In this document: piece after piece, positions 35,754-44,691 of the stretch
Layout: the number at the start of each line of letters is the position of its first letter
Numbering within the stretch: position 1 is the first letter of the stretch
Assembly: GCF_003113895.1 (NCBI RefSeq)
Contig: NZ_BDUD01000001.1
Span: 3,872,037 to 3,936,036, forward strand
DNA: 64,000 nt
Source: Nostoc commune NIES-4072
Lineage (GTDB): Bacteria > Cyanobacteriota > Cyanobacteriia > Cyanobacteriales > Nostocaceae
Direction: 5' to 3'
Made by a program: the position numbers and the translations under genes
Notes under the pieces: generated by a model
Told to the model about the DNA's origin: nothing
What the model saw: only the letters and a program-made list of their open reading frames with translations
Database searches by the model: none

Positions 35754-36278
35754 TTAAATTAAATGAGTGGCTAAAGATTGAAATATTTTATTAACATTAT
35801 TCCCAGTTTTAGCTGAAGTTATGTATGTATCTAATATATTAGTTTGATTGGTGAATTGATACATTTGACGAATATTTTCTAAGTATTCGGCTGCAATCAT
35901 ATCTGATTTGTTCAGTGCAACAACAATATAGCTTTTAGGATTAACAGCTAAAAAAGTTTGAATATGCTCCTGAATATGATGCAGCGTTTCTGCTTGTGTC
36001 ACATCACCAACTATCACAGCACCTTTAGAACCTTGAAAATAATTTTTAGCAACTGTCTTAAACTTATTACTGCCTTCTATATCCCAAATTATCAGCTGTA
36101 AGTCTTGTACACTAAGCAGGTCTTGTTTTGAAAAACTAACCAATTTACGAGAGATTTTTACTCCTACAGTTGAAAGATATTCGTCACTAAATTGAGACTC
36201 AACAAATCGGCGAATTAGGCTAGTTTTACCAACACCAAAATCACCAAATAAGCATATTTTTTTAGAAATTGTAGACAT
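35754..36278 (-). CDS. Ras/Rab-like small GTPase
   Basis: 174-residue single G-domain protein. G1 is GDFGVGKTSLIRRF, the G2 threonine lies in YLSTVGVKIS, G4 is ALNKSD and G5 TSAKTG. The G3 motif reads WDIEGSNKF where Ras proteins have WDTAGQE, so the catalytic Gln is absent and intrinsic hydrolysis may be slow or depend on a partner. No lipid-anchor cysteine is visible at the C-terminus. It sits 50 bp after the OmpA-like gene and 5 bp before the hybrid kinase on the same strand. The upstream protein carries a possible roadblock/LC7-like domain of the kind that binds Ras-like GTPases (as MglB binds MglA in Myxococcus), which suggests a GTPase-regulator pair (inference). Confidence 0.88.
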   Translation of the reverse strand: MSTISKKICLFGDFGVGKTSLIRRFVESQFSDEYLSTVGVKISRKLVSFSKQDLLSVQDLQLIIWDIEGSNKFKTVAKNYFQGSKGAVIVGDVTQAETLHHIQEHIQTFLAVNPKSYIVVALNKSDMIAAEYLENIRQMYQFTNQTNILDTYITSAKTGNNVNKIFQSLATHLI

Positions 36279-36328
36279 AGTTGAGGTAAAGTAGGGAATA
36301 TTTTATGTAAATCATAGCTGCTATAAAC

Positions 36329-38539
36329 TTAAAATTGCTTATTTATCGCTTCTATAACTACACAACGGCTTAACCAGATGGGGTGAGTTACATCAATTCC
36401 TGGTGGTAAATTAGTCCTACTAATGACCTGTAGGCGAGATGGCTCAATACCTAATTTAATCAGTGCTTGTTGTACAGCTTTTGCTCGCATCAGTGCCAAT
36501 TGGTGAGATTTTTTCACGCCAGTACGGTCATAACTATAACCAATGATTTTTAAATGCTTATTTGGGTGCTGATTGAGGAAAGACTTGACCTGTTGAACCT
36601 TGTACGCTAAATCTGCTTTCATTAAACTCGCTGAGTCAGGTTGAAAGTAAAATCTAACTTCAATCTGTGGGGGTTGTACTCGCACCGCGCTAGACACAGA
36701 TTTTACGCCTGGAATTTGTTCAAATGTATTAGCAATAATCTGAGCATCTGCAATTCGGTTGACAGTTCCTTCAACAGCTACTTTACCAGCGATGTATTGA
36801 GCGGAAATTGTTATATTGTCAGTCTGATTTAAAACTGCTGTGGCTCGTTTGACTTCAGCAGCAGCTAATACAGGATCTGCTGGTACTTCTACTAATATAA
36901 TTTGATTGTCAACCAACCAATTAGGAGAGGTTATTTTGACAATTTGCTCTGCTTTCTGGCGAAGAAGTTGATTAGGTAATCGTCCGGTTAATTTTAATTT
37001 ATTGTGTTCTACTTGTACAGTGAGGCGATATACGGCTAGTTCTGGAACAGAAGTTAGAGCTAACGAAGTTTGATTTTCAATGGAATGTATAACTCCACTA
37101 CGGTATTGCCAAATGCCCCAAGGAATGAGAATGGTGCTGATAACTGTTAAGCTTAATACTAGCAACGGTAATACTTTTGTTTTCTTTTTATCCTGAATAT
37201 TTGTATCTTTTAGTTTTTCTAAAAGTGTATGAACTTCAATAGGAATTAAATCCGGAACTCCGTCAAAATTTTCAATTAAATCACCATGTTTTTTAACTAT
37301 TGTGCTGAAGACTTGCCGCATTTTCCAAATAAAGCTTTTGCTTGGCTCTCCTCGTACAACAATCGCTAAATAACAGTATCCTGCACCTTCTAAAATTATT
37401 TTGGATGTGCCATATTCAATTGCATCTAATTCTGTCATGGTTCCAGATTGATTGATGCAATCATTGGCAAAGCTGCGAATTGCTGTCAGCATTCCTGCAA
37501 TCATTTCAGCCTCTAGCTGCTCTACGTCAGAGTGCTGAATATCTGAGATAACTAAACCAGATGCTTTATGAATCAAGAAAATGGCTTGAATTGTAAATGG
37601 TAGAGCTTCTTTAAGAATTAATTCTGCTTCCGAAACTCCCTGTAACTTGGCACGAATTTTACGTTTGATGCCTTCAACGCTAAGGGTTTCTTCAACTTGT
37701 CGGTTAATGGCACGGATTGTCTCTGCCATATATTTTGCTATGGTACTACCAATAATTGGGTAGAGTGCATCCACTACAATATTCTGCTCAATTTCAATTT
37801 GCTTTTTTATGGCTCGTCCCATTGCAGGAGCGATCGCATCTGAAACTTCTTCTGGAGCTATAATAATCTGCTGGGAAATAGCCAGAGGAATAACAGGTGC
37901 GATCGCGTCACCCATGCTAATTTTATCCTGTTCAGTACGACTGCGGATAGTCTGATCAATAATAGGAGCAATTATCTGTACAATTTCCTCTTTAGACTCC
38001 GCGATGGTCAGCTTTAAAATTTCAGAAATCCACGGTAACAGTAGATTTATTAGCTCTTTAGGGTCATAAATTTGATTCTCTATTTTTGCTAATTTTTGTT
38101 CAATTTTAGCTGTAATGTTGTTTATTTCTGCTAATTCATATCCGACCAATATCTCCCGTAATTTTTGCAACGCATCGTCTGAGTTGTCTAAATTTTCCTC
38201 AAACTTCGTAAATATTTCAATAGCATCTTCTCTTTTTTGTTGATTATTTTTTGAGTAATTAGATATATCTTGAATAACATTAAAATCCGATTCTAAATAA
38301 GCTTCACATACTTCTAATGTCACTGGAGCAAGTTGCTGCAATTTAATTTCTTCTACAACAGGCTCATTGCTATTCTCAGTTTCTGATAGTAATAAAGGAA
38401 AAGATTGCTCAGGTGATTCGATAATCTTGAGTTCAATTAATAGATGCATCAAATTGTCAATTTGTACAGATATTTCTGGTTTCAACTCAACAGATTGAGA
38501 AATCAAATTGTCCACCTGAGTCATATCAGTAAGTCTCAT
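36329..38539 (-). CDS. Membrane protein with possible roadblock-like, BON and OmpA domains
   Basis: About 736 residues. N-terminal 300 residues are helical and acidic, with a repeated amphipathic pattern (DAIAPVIPLAISQQ, DAIAPAMGRAIKKQ, DALYPIIGSTIAKY). Residues about 313-441 (TIQAIFLIHKASGLVISDIQ, then GYCYLAIVVRGE) look like a roadblock/LC7 or longin-type GTPase-binding domain. One membrane helix is near 450-476 (LPLLVLSLTVISTILIPWG). Two BON-like modules follow at about 493-613 (VEHNKLKLTGRLPNQ, GKVAVEGTVNRIADAQ), and an OmpA peptidoglycan-binding domain at about 633-733 (FYFQPDSASL, KIIGYSYDRTG, RAKAVQQALIKLGI). The cytosolic half could meet the GTPase and the periplasmic half the cell wall. 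I chose ATG 38539 over the TTG at 38545. The roadblock call is inference from pattern and context. Confidence 0.82.
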   Translation of the reverse strand: MRLTDMTQVDNLISQSVELKPEISVQIDNLMHLLIELKIIESPEQSFPLLLSETENSNEPVVEEIKLQQLAPVTLEVCEAYLESDFNVIQDISNYSKNNQQKREDAIEIFTKFEENLDNSDDALQKLREILVGYELAEINNITAKIEQKLAKIENQIYDPKELINLLLPWISEILKLTIAESKEEIVQIIAPIIDQTIRSRTEQDKISMGDAIAPVIPLAISQQIIIAPEEVSDAIAPAMGRAIKKQIEIEQNIVVDALYPIIGSTIAKYMAETIRAINRQVEETLSVEGIKRKIRAKLQGVSEAELILKEALPFTIQAIFLIHKASGLVISDIQHSDVEQLEAEMIAGMLTAIRSFANDCINQSGTMTELDAIEYGTSKIILEGAGYCYLAIVVRGEPSKSFIWKMRQVFSTIVKKHGDLIENFDGVPDLIPIEVHTLLEKLKDTNIQDKKKTKVLPLLVLSLTVISTILIPWGIWQYRSGVIHSIENQTSLALTSVPELAVYRLTVQVEHNKLKLTGRLPNQLLRQKAEQIVKITSPNWLVDNQIILVEVPADPVLAAAEVKRATAVLNQTDNITISAQYIAGKVAVEGTVNRIADAQIIANTFEQIPGVKSVSSAVRVQPPQIEVRFYFQPDSASLMKADLAYKVQQVKSFLNQHPNKHLKIIGYSYDRTGVKKSHQLALMRAKAVQQALIKLGIEPSRLQVISRTNLPPGIDVTHPIWLSRCVVIEAINKQF

Positions 38540-38722
38540 TATCAACTGTGATTTAAAAGTCCTGAGTCACCGTTCGCCTTTGGCGTTCCCGCAGGGTAGC
38601 CGTCGCTCCGACTTCTCGCGTTCGTGCTGAGTTAGGAGTTATTAAGTAAGTCGGCACAATAAATGTAAACAAGGCTCAATCCTTTTCCCCCCTGCCCCCT
38701 GCCTCCTTGGCTTCTGGCTTAA

Positions 38723-39379
38723 TCAGGAATGTAATTCTGCCGTACTGTTGGAGTGAGTAAATACTTTTGATAACTTTGTAGTTTCTAGAAGCGGTACAGC
38801 AGTATAGTCGTCGCTGCGTTCATCGGCTGCTTCTCGCAATTTAGGAATGAATTCGGTTTCTTTCAGATGCATTCCCAAAGCAAACAAAGTTTCAGCCATA
38901 TCGTCTTTAGAAACCTTAGTGTCTGTCAACTGCGAAAAGCGTCGATCTATTTCTTCTAAAATCAGATCCCGTAATGCCGTAACATCATCTTGTAATTGGA
39001 CTTTAGTCTGAAAAATTTCATCTCTAATCGAGGTAGTTTGGCTATCTAACGTCTCATCAAGCGACTGAACGCTACTAGAGAACTTTTTATTGAGTCTATC
39101 AACCTGTTGCCGTAAGTCAAGAGTTTCTTCTTGAGTTGCTAGGTTGAGTGACTTGAGCTTTTTATCTAGCGCCTCAAACCCCGCTTTTAGTTCAGCCGAA
39201 AAATTTGACTTTAGTTGATCGACATGCGATCGCATCTGTTGTTGCAGCAGAGATATATCTGATTCCAGCTTGTTAAATCGATTTTCGTACTCTCTTAGCT
39301 GTGTTCCAAGAATAATATCGCGGATCTGATCGATATTGCCAAGCCGTTCTCGTACATCGTCTTTACTCATCTGATTCAT
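38723..39379 (-). CDS. Coiled-coil protein upstream of the OmpA-like gene
   Basis: 218 residues, almost wholly helical with heptad spacing (YENRFNKLESDISLLQQQM, LDKKLKSLNLATQEE, DLRQQVDRLNKKFSSS, VQLQDDVTALRDLILEEIDR). The C-terminal 60 residues (MAETLFALGMHLKETEFIPK) may form a small separate domain. No signal peptide or membrane segment is seen. The start ATG 39379 is preceded by GAGG at 8 bases. It precedes the OmpA-like gene by about 180 bp on the same strand and may be a structural or scaffold partner of the GTPase module. No named family recognised. Confidence 0.8.
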   Translation of the reverse strand: MNQMSKDDVRERLGNIDQIRDIILGTQLREYENRFNKLESDISLLQQQMRSHVDQLKSNFSAELKAGFEALDKKLKSLNLATQEETLDLRQQVDRLNKKFSSSVQSLDETLDSQTTSIRDEIFQTKVQLQDDVTALRDLILEEIDRRFSQLTDTKVSKDDMAETLFALGMHLKETEFIPKLREAADERSDDYTAVPLLETTKLSKVFTHSNSTAELHS

Positions 39380-39840
39380 CAGGATAACCTCACTTTTTGA
39401 GAATAAATTGGGGATAATTGGTGATGTATAGCAACGGACATTTAAGCTAAAACTTCTTAGCTTATGATGCAGCTAACTCACCTAACCGAACTTTTAGTCC
39501 ATCAAAGTTATTATTCCCAATTATTCACAACTTCTATCTGTAATAGAGGTAATAAGTGATAATCAATAAAAACAGGTGCTTTTTGTTACTAATTTATAAA
39601 AATAGTCAGTGTTAAACCAATTCGCAATTCGCAATGGGCTAACGCCCCGCTCCGCTAACGCAATGACGCTCGTTCCTCGCTAACGCTGCGCTAACGCAAT
39701 TACGTTTTGTGACGGGGATTTAGACCCCGACACAAAACGTGCTGCCTATCTTGCTGGGGACTTAAACCCCCAAAGTTCGTTAATTTTTTAGTAAATTAAT
39801 AAATTAATTTTTCAGATTTTGATGTTACTCTCTTCACAGA
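39380..39840. other. Repeat-rich region between coiled-coil gene and large kinase
   Basis: About 460 bases. It includes a GCTAACGC-rich cluster of short repeats at about 39640-39700, a perfect-looking hairpin at 39702-39740, a second small one at about 39754-39772 (GGGG-ACTTAAA-CCCC), and AT-rich sequence. No gene is visible. This is a typical Nostoc repeat sink. Confidence 0.5.
39702..39740. other. Strong 15-bp hairpin with 7-base loop
   Basis: ACGTTTTGTG and CGGGG pair with CCCCG and CACAAAACGT, interrupted by one A-A mismatch, around the loop ATTTAGA. It lies between the large kinase and the coiled-coil gene on the path of leftward transcription, and could process or terminate the transcript, although no T-run follows. 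Confidence 0.55.
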
Positions 39841-39933
39841 TAGGACTTACGCAAAAATTGCTAAAAAGCTTAATTTCTCGAACCGCCAAGACGCCAAGAG
39901 CGCCGAGAATTCGTAGAGTGTGCGTAAGTCCTA
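39841..39933. mobile_element. MITE inserted at the 3' end of the large kinase gene
   Basis: The inverted termini TAGGACTTACGCA (39841-39853) and TGCGTAAGTCCTA (39921-39933) are perfect over 13 bp. ACAGA lies directly before and directly after the element (39836-39840 and 39934-39938), fitting a 5-bp target duplication. The right terminus supplies the TAG stop codon of the kinase gene. The terminus matches that of the element at 3263-3461. The 93-base unit has no coding capacity. Confidence 0.85.
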
Positions 39934-42900
39934 ACAGAGCAAAAACTCTTGGATGCGTTTAACAAACTCTTCTAACTCTGAGATTAAGTTAGTAGTACCT
40001 CGACGCTCTTGATTTATCGCTAGTTGTTCTAGCTTTTCTGCGGCCAGATACATGGTTGTAACTCCCATATTGGCGCTAGCACCCTTAATTTGATGGGTTT
40101 GGAGCGCTAGTTGCTCAAAGTCATGATCTGCGATCGCTATTTTAATCACCTCTAGACGAGGTTGAATATCTTCAACAAATATTTTTAGTAGTTCCAATTC
40201 AAATTCTAGGTTGTTTTCTGAGAGTTGATGCAAGCGTTCCCAATCAATAGGGAGGTTAACTGAATCTACGTCTGTTGTAGAAACTGCCTGCTCTGTGGCA
40301 GCTGTTTCTTTTGCCTTTAATATCGCACCTCCCCAACGCTCTAGCGCCGCAGCCAATTTTTCTTTGATTACTGGCTTACTTAGATAGTCGTCCATTCCGG
40401 CATCTAGACACATTTGTTGATCTTCTTTCATGGCATTAGCTGTCATCGCAATTACTACAGGACGACGGCCACTGACAAAGCTGCTTTCTGGCCAACGATG
40501 AATTTCTTTTGTGGTTTCTAAACCGTCGAGAACTGGCATTTGGCAATCCATCAGAATTAAATCGTAGGGAATTGTTTTTAATAGCTGCAAGGCTTCTTTG
40601 CCATTACCAGCGACATCAGCGCTATAACCCAGGCTTTGGAGTTGTTTCAAGGCAACTTTCTGATTTACCAGATTATCTTCAGCTAAAAGAATTCTAAGTT
40701 TGAGGAAGTTAGGGTCAGGAGAATAATAGTTGCTCTTGTTTTTGTAATTTTTAACTTTTAACTCCTGACTGTTGAATTCTGACTCCTTTTCTTCCATTTG
40801 CGTTCCTAAAATAGTCATGATGGGATCGAGGAGTCGGGATGACTTAACAGGTTTGACCAAATAAGCTGCAAATCCTATTTCTAGTGCCCGTTGGATTTCA
40901 TTACGTTGATTAGTAGAGGTAAGCATAATCAAAGGTAAATTAGCGATCGCTGAATTTGCCTTAATTTGTTCTCCTAAAGTCATGCCATCTATTTCTGGCA
41001 TCTGCATATCAATCACAGCAACGTCATATTGAATTTTCTGCTTGGCAGCCTCCTGAATAGCTTTGAGGGCACTCGCAGCCGAAGCAGCTTGATCTACAAT
41101 CATCCCCCAACGAGTAGCTTGATGGTAGATGATTTTGCGATTAGTAGTATTATCATCCACTACTAACAAGCGCCGATTAGTCAGAAGTCCCGGTTCACTT
41201 GCTGATGAAATAGGGTGAAGTTGCTTGGCAAAAGTTACTTCAAACCAAAACTTAGATCCTTTGCCCAAGCGACTTTCTACACCAATTTCTCCTTCCATTA
41301 AGCTCACCAGTTGCTTGCAAATGGCTAATCCCAAACCTGTGCCGCCATATTTGCGGGTGGTAGAAGCATCTACTTGGGTAAATGGTGTAAATAGTTTGCA
41401 TTGGTCTTCAGAGGTAATACCAAGACCAGTATCTGTGATGGAAAAATAGATGGTGGCTGTAGTAGAGTTTTGCGAACGCAATTCTGCTCGTAGTACTACC
41501 TCTCCATTACTAGTGAACTTGATCGCATTGCTAATCAGGTTCATGAGAATTTGCCGCAGGCGGCCAGCATCGCCTTGCAGATGGGTGGGGACATTGGGAT
41601 AAATTAACGCGGCAATTTCTAATCCCTTATTATGGGCTGGAGGAGCCAATAATTCTAACACCTCTTCTACACAGGTAGATAGGTCAAAATCTAGAGTTTC
41701 TAAAGCCATTTCCCCAGCCTCAAGTTTGGATAGATCCAAAATTTCGTTGATTAGGCTTAAGAGGGCGTCTCCACTAATCCGAATTGTTTCCAGAAAATCG
41801 CGTTGCTCTGAATTTAAAGGAGTTTCTAACATTAAGCCTGTCATGCCCAACACAGCATTCATCGGAGTTCGGATTTCATGGCTCATGTTCGCCAAAAAGG
41901 CACTTTTGGTTTTAGAAGCTAATTCAGCTTGATGACGCGCAATTTCGAGTTCTCTTCGCTGTTGAGTTTCTGCGTTTAACATTTGAGCTTGGGCTAAGGC
42001 AATACCTACTTGATCGGCTATTTGTCTTAAAAGATGAGTTTCAAAGCTAGACCATTGGCGGTAACTGCCGCATTGATGGACAATCAGCAAACCGCAGAGT
42101 TCTTCTTTGACCAGAATGGGTATGACCAAATTGGACTTTACCCCAAATTGTTGTAGTAATTCCATCTGACTTTTTTGGACTTCAGTTATATCCAAGTCAG
42201 CAAGCACCAGATTCCGTTTTTGACGATACTGCTGTAGATAGTACTGCTGCGTATATTCCGCTTGAAAGTAAGCATCGACTAGCTCTTTGTCTTTGATTGC
42301 CAGCCAGCCAGAAACTACTGCTTCAACAATGGTGGCTCCAGATTCATCTGCCAAAGGTTGATAAATCAAAACTCGATCGCTATGGAGGATTTTTTGTACC
42401 TCCGTAACAGTGATTTGGAGAATTTCTTTGATTTGCAAAGATTGACGAATTTTGAGGGTGATTTCAGTAAATAGTTGCGATCGCAAGTTTTGGCGTTGAA
42501 GTTCTTCTTCTGCCTGCTTGCGCTCAATAAACTGCCCTACTTGCTCACCAATAGAATTCATGACCGTTGCCAAATCTGGGTCAGCTTGCTGGATTTCATG
42601 GCTAAAACAGGTAATGACACCGATAATTTTTTTACCACTACGGATCGGAAAACCGAAAGCTCCATGCAGTTCTGCTTGGGCAGCAATTTGAGAGCGCAGA
42701 AAATACTCGTCTTCAACGACATCAGGAATCCAAACAGGTTCAGCACTAGCCCAGACACGACCAGGCAGCTCTACTCCTGGTGCAAATGTAGTCTGCCGAC
42801 TTAAAATGTCAAATTCTTGCATCTTGTAGGATATTTTATACCATGAATTTACCAATGACAGTAGATTTGCTTGCCGATCTACTATCCAAAATTCGCTTAA

Positions 42901-44592
42901 ATTCCATCCCAAACTTTCGCAGATTCCTTGCAGGATTTTGGGCATGGTTTCGTTGATTGTAGTTGACTCTGCTAAGACGCGGGTTGTAGCATACTCTGCT
43001 TTCAAATGTTGTTCAGTTCGTTTACGTAAACGAAGTTCCTCATAGGCATCACTAATATCGATACCTGTCCCAACAATGTATTCAACGTCGCCCCCATAGT
43101 CTTGCAAGGTAGTGTTAGCCCAAGCAATCAGCCGCCGACTGCCATCCTTAGTTACCCAATAGTTTTCGTATTTGTTAGGGCCTTCACCAGCTCGCAATTC
43201 CTTAAAAACTGCTTTAACTGGCTCTATCTCTTCAGGAAGTAAAAATAGGTTCCAGAAATGCCTTCCTTTCACCTCATCAAATGAGTAACCAGTTGTTTGT
43301 TCACAAGCTTGATTGAAGCGAACGATTTGCCCTTGTCTGTCAAGAACTATTACCAAAGCGCTGGCTGTATCAAGGACTGCTGAGATAAAGTTACGTTCGG
43401 TGTTTAGTGCCTCCTCTGTCAATTTACGCTCTTTTACCTCACGAAAAATGAAATAGTAGACTATAGCCAGAACGAGAAAACTTAAAAAAATAGCGAAGGC
43501 AAGTGTCAAAAGCGTGTTTTTAGCACTGACTTTTGCAGCTTGTGACTGCTGTTTTAGCAACCCTTTATCCTGATTTTCTATCTCATGGATAACCTTGCGA
43601 ATCTCATCCATAAGATTTTTTCCCTGATTTGTCTGGATTAACTGCAATGCTGCCTCGAATCCCTGATTTTGACGCAGGTATATAGTCTGCTTGAGTATGG
43701 CAAGTTTTCTAGCTATCAGAGATTCAAGGTTTGCAAACTGTTTTTGTTGGCTAGGTTCATCTGAAATTAAATCCTTCAGTTCTGCAATTTTTGGATTGAT
43801 GTTTGTAATTACTGCTTGATAAGGTTCCAGATAAATTTCTTGTCCAGTGATGATATAACCGCGTTGTCCGGTCTCAGCATCCTTCATCTCGGACAGTAAT
43901 TCTTCTAGTTTATTAATTTTCTCTTGGGTTTTTTGTACGTGATTATTAGTATTAATTAATATACGTGTGCTTTGATAAGAAATCACCCCAATCAAAACTA
44001 AAATTGCTGATGCTAACCCAAACCCCCCAGCTACTCTTTTAAAAAATTGTTTGCGTATCTTTTGTACCTGTTTGCGTGTATCACTCGCCAATACTAAACT
44101 TGCTAAAGTGCGCCGCATTTCTAGTTGTTTGATTACCTGACGACCTAAAATTCGTAATGCTTCAACTTGTTCTGAAGAGAGGTTTCTTGGTACACGGTCA
44201 ATTACGCAAAGTGTTCCTAGTGCATATCCTTCAGGGTTAGTCAGTGGTATACCAGCATAAAAACGAACATTAGGGTCAGAGGTAACTAGCGGGTTTGTCG
44301 CAAACCTTTCGTCAACTGTTGCATCAGGTACAACAAAAATCTCTGGTTGCATAATAGCATGGGCGCAGAATGCCACATTTCGGGGTGTTTGTAGCGCATC
44401 CAGACCAACTTTTGATTTAAACCACTGGCGATCGCTATCAATTAAACTGATTAAGGCAATGGGAGTTCCACAAATATAGGAGGCTAAACGGGTAAGGTCG
44501 TCAAAGGCAGCTTCCGAACGAGTATCGAGAATTTTATACTCCAAAAGAGATTCGATTCGCTGTGTTTCGTTATCAGGTAATGGTGCTTTCAT
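39931..44592 (-). CDS. Large hybrid sensor kinase (GAF-CHASE3-PAS-GAF-GAF-HisKA-HATPase-REC-REC-Hpt)
   Basis: 1553 residues. Order: GAF at about 20-175 ([17 protein letters not shown]), membrane helix about 190-210, CHASE3 sensor about 215-360 ([15 protein letters not shown]), second membrane helix about 365-385, PAS-PAC about 400-520, GAF about 545-690, GAF about 710-860, HisKA with His near 904 ([16 protein letters not shown]), HATPase ([14 protein letters not shown]), receiver 1 Asp near 1194 ([13 protein letters not shown]), receiver 2 Asp near 1344 ([13 protein letters not shown]), Hpt His near 1500. The third GAF resembles phytochrome-type GAFs ([20 protein letters not shown]) but lacks the chromophore-binding Cys-His (KSQ at that place). 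The receiver 2-Hpt end matches the 797-residue kinase. A MITE gives its stop codon, so it ends RIQEFLLC instead of [12 protein letters not shown]. It heads the leftward signalling block. Confidence 0.92.
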   Translation of the reverse strand: MKAPLPDNETQRIESLLEYKILDTRSEAAFDDLTRLASYICGTPIALISLIDSDRQWFKSKVGLDALQTPRNVAFCAHAIMQPEIFVVPDATVDERFATNPLVTSDPNVRFYAGIPLTNPEGYALGTLCVIDRVPRNLSSEQVEALRILGRQVIKQLEMRRTLASLVLASDTRKQVQKIRKQFFKRVAGGFGLASAILVLIGVISYQSTRILINTNNHVQKTQEKINKLEELLSEMKDAETGQRGYIITGQEIYLEPYQAVITNINPKIAELKDLISDEPSQQKQFANLESLIARKLAILKQTIYLRQNQGFEAALQLIQTNQGKNLMDEIRKVIHEIENQDKGLLKQQSQAAKVSAKNTLLTLAFAIFLSFLVLAIVYYFIFREVKERKLTEEALNTERNFISAVLDTASALVIVLDRQGQIVRFNQACEQTTGYSFDEVKGRHFWNLFLLPEEIEPVKAVFKELRAGEGPNKYENYWVTKDGSRRLIAWANTTLQDYGGDVEYIVGTGIDISDAYEELRLRKRTEQHLKAEYATTRVLAESTTINETMPKILQGICESLGWNLSEFWIVDRQANLLSLVNSWYKISYKMQEFDILSRQTTFAPGVELPGRVWASAEPVWIPDVVEDEYFLRSQIAAQAELHGAFGFPIRSGKKIIGVITCFSHEIQQADPDLATVMNSIGEQVGQFIERKQAEEELQRQNLRSQLFTEITLKIRQSLQIKEILQITVTEVQKILHSDRVLIYQPLADESGATIVEAVVSGWLAIKDKELVDAYFQAEYTQQYYLQQYRQKRNLVLADLDITEVQKSQMELLQQFGVKSNLVIPILVKEELCGLLIVHQCGSYRQWSSFETHLLRQIADQVGIALAQAQMLNAETQQRRELEIARHQAELASKTKSAFLANMSHEIRTPMNAVLGMTGLMLETPLNSEQRDFLETIRISGDALLSLINEILDLSKLEAGEMALETLDFDLSTCVEEVLELLAPPAHNKGLEIAALIYPNVPTHLQGDAGRLRQILMNLISNAIKFTSNGEVVLRAELRSQNSTTATIYFSITDTGLGITSEDQCKLFTPFTQVDASTTRKYGGTGLGLAICKQLVSLMEGEIGVESRLGKGSKFWFEVTFAKQLHPISSASEPGLLTNRRLLVVDDNTTNRKIIYHQATRWGMIVDQAASAASALKAIQEAAKQKIQYDVAVIDMQMPEIDGMTLGEQIKANSAIANLPLIMLTSTNQRNEIQRALEIGFAAYLVKPVKSSRLLDPIMTILGTQMEEKESEFNSQELKVKNYKNKSNYYSPDPNFLKLRILLAEDNLVNQKVALKQLQSLGYSADVAGNGKEALQLLKTIPYDLILMDCQMPVLDGLETTKEIHRWPESSFVSGRRPVVIAMTANAMKEDQQMCLDAGMDDYLSKPVIKEKLAAALERWGGAILKAKETAATEQAVSTTDVDSVNLPIDWERLHQLSENNLEFELELLKIFVEDIQPRLEVIKIAIADHDFEQLALQTHQIKGASANMGVTTMYLAAEKLEQLAINQERRGTTNLISELEEFVKRIQEFLLC
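39941..40644. repeat. REC-Hpt DNA duplication, copy B
   Basis: Direct repeat of 33377-34080, lying in the 3' end of the larger kinase gene. It starts within a few bases of the MITE right edge. The homologous copies are 6.56 kb apart. Confidence 0.9.
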
Positions 44593-44614
44593 TCTTAAGG
44601 CTTATACCATTTGG

Positions 44615-44642
44615 ATTTTAGATTTTAGATTTTAGATTTTAG
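44615..44642. repeat. Heptanucleotide tandem repeat ATTTTAG x4
   Basis: Four exact units of ATTTTAG in tandem, preceded by GG and followed by a partial unit. It lies between the outer-membrane protein gene and the large kinase gene. Short tandem heptamers between genes are characteristic of heterocystous cyanobacteria. Confidence 0.85.
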
Positions 44643-44691
44643 ATTTGAAATTATTTATAGGGTTTACCTCCTGCCTCCTACCCCCTGCCTT

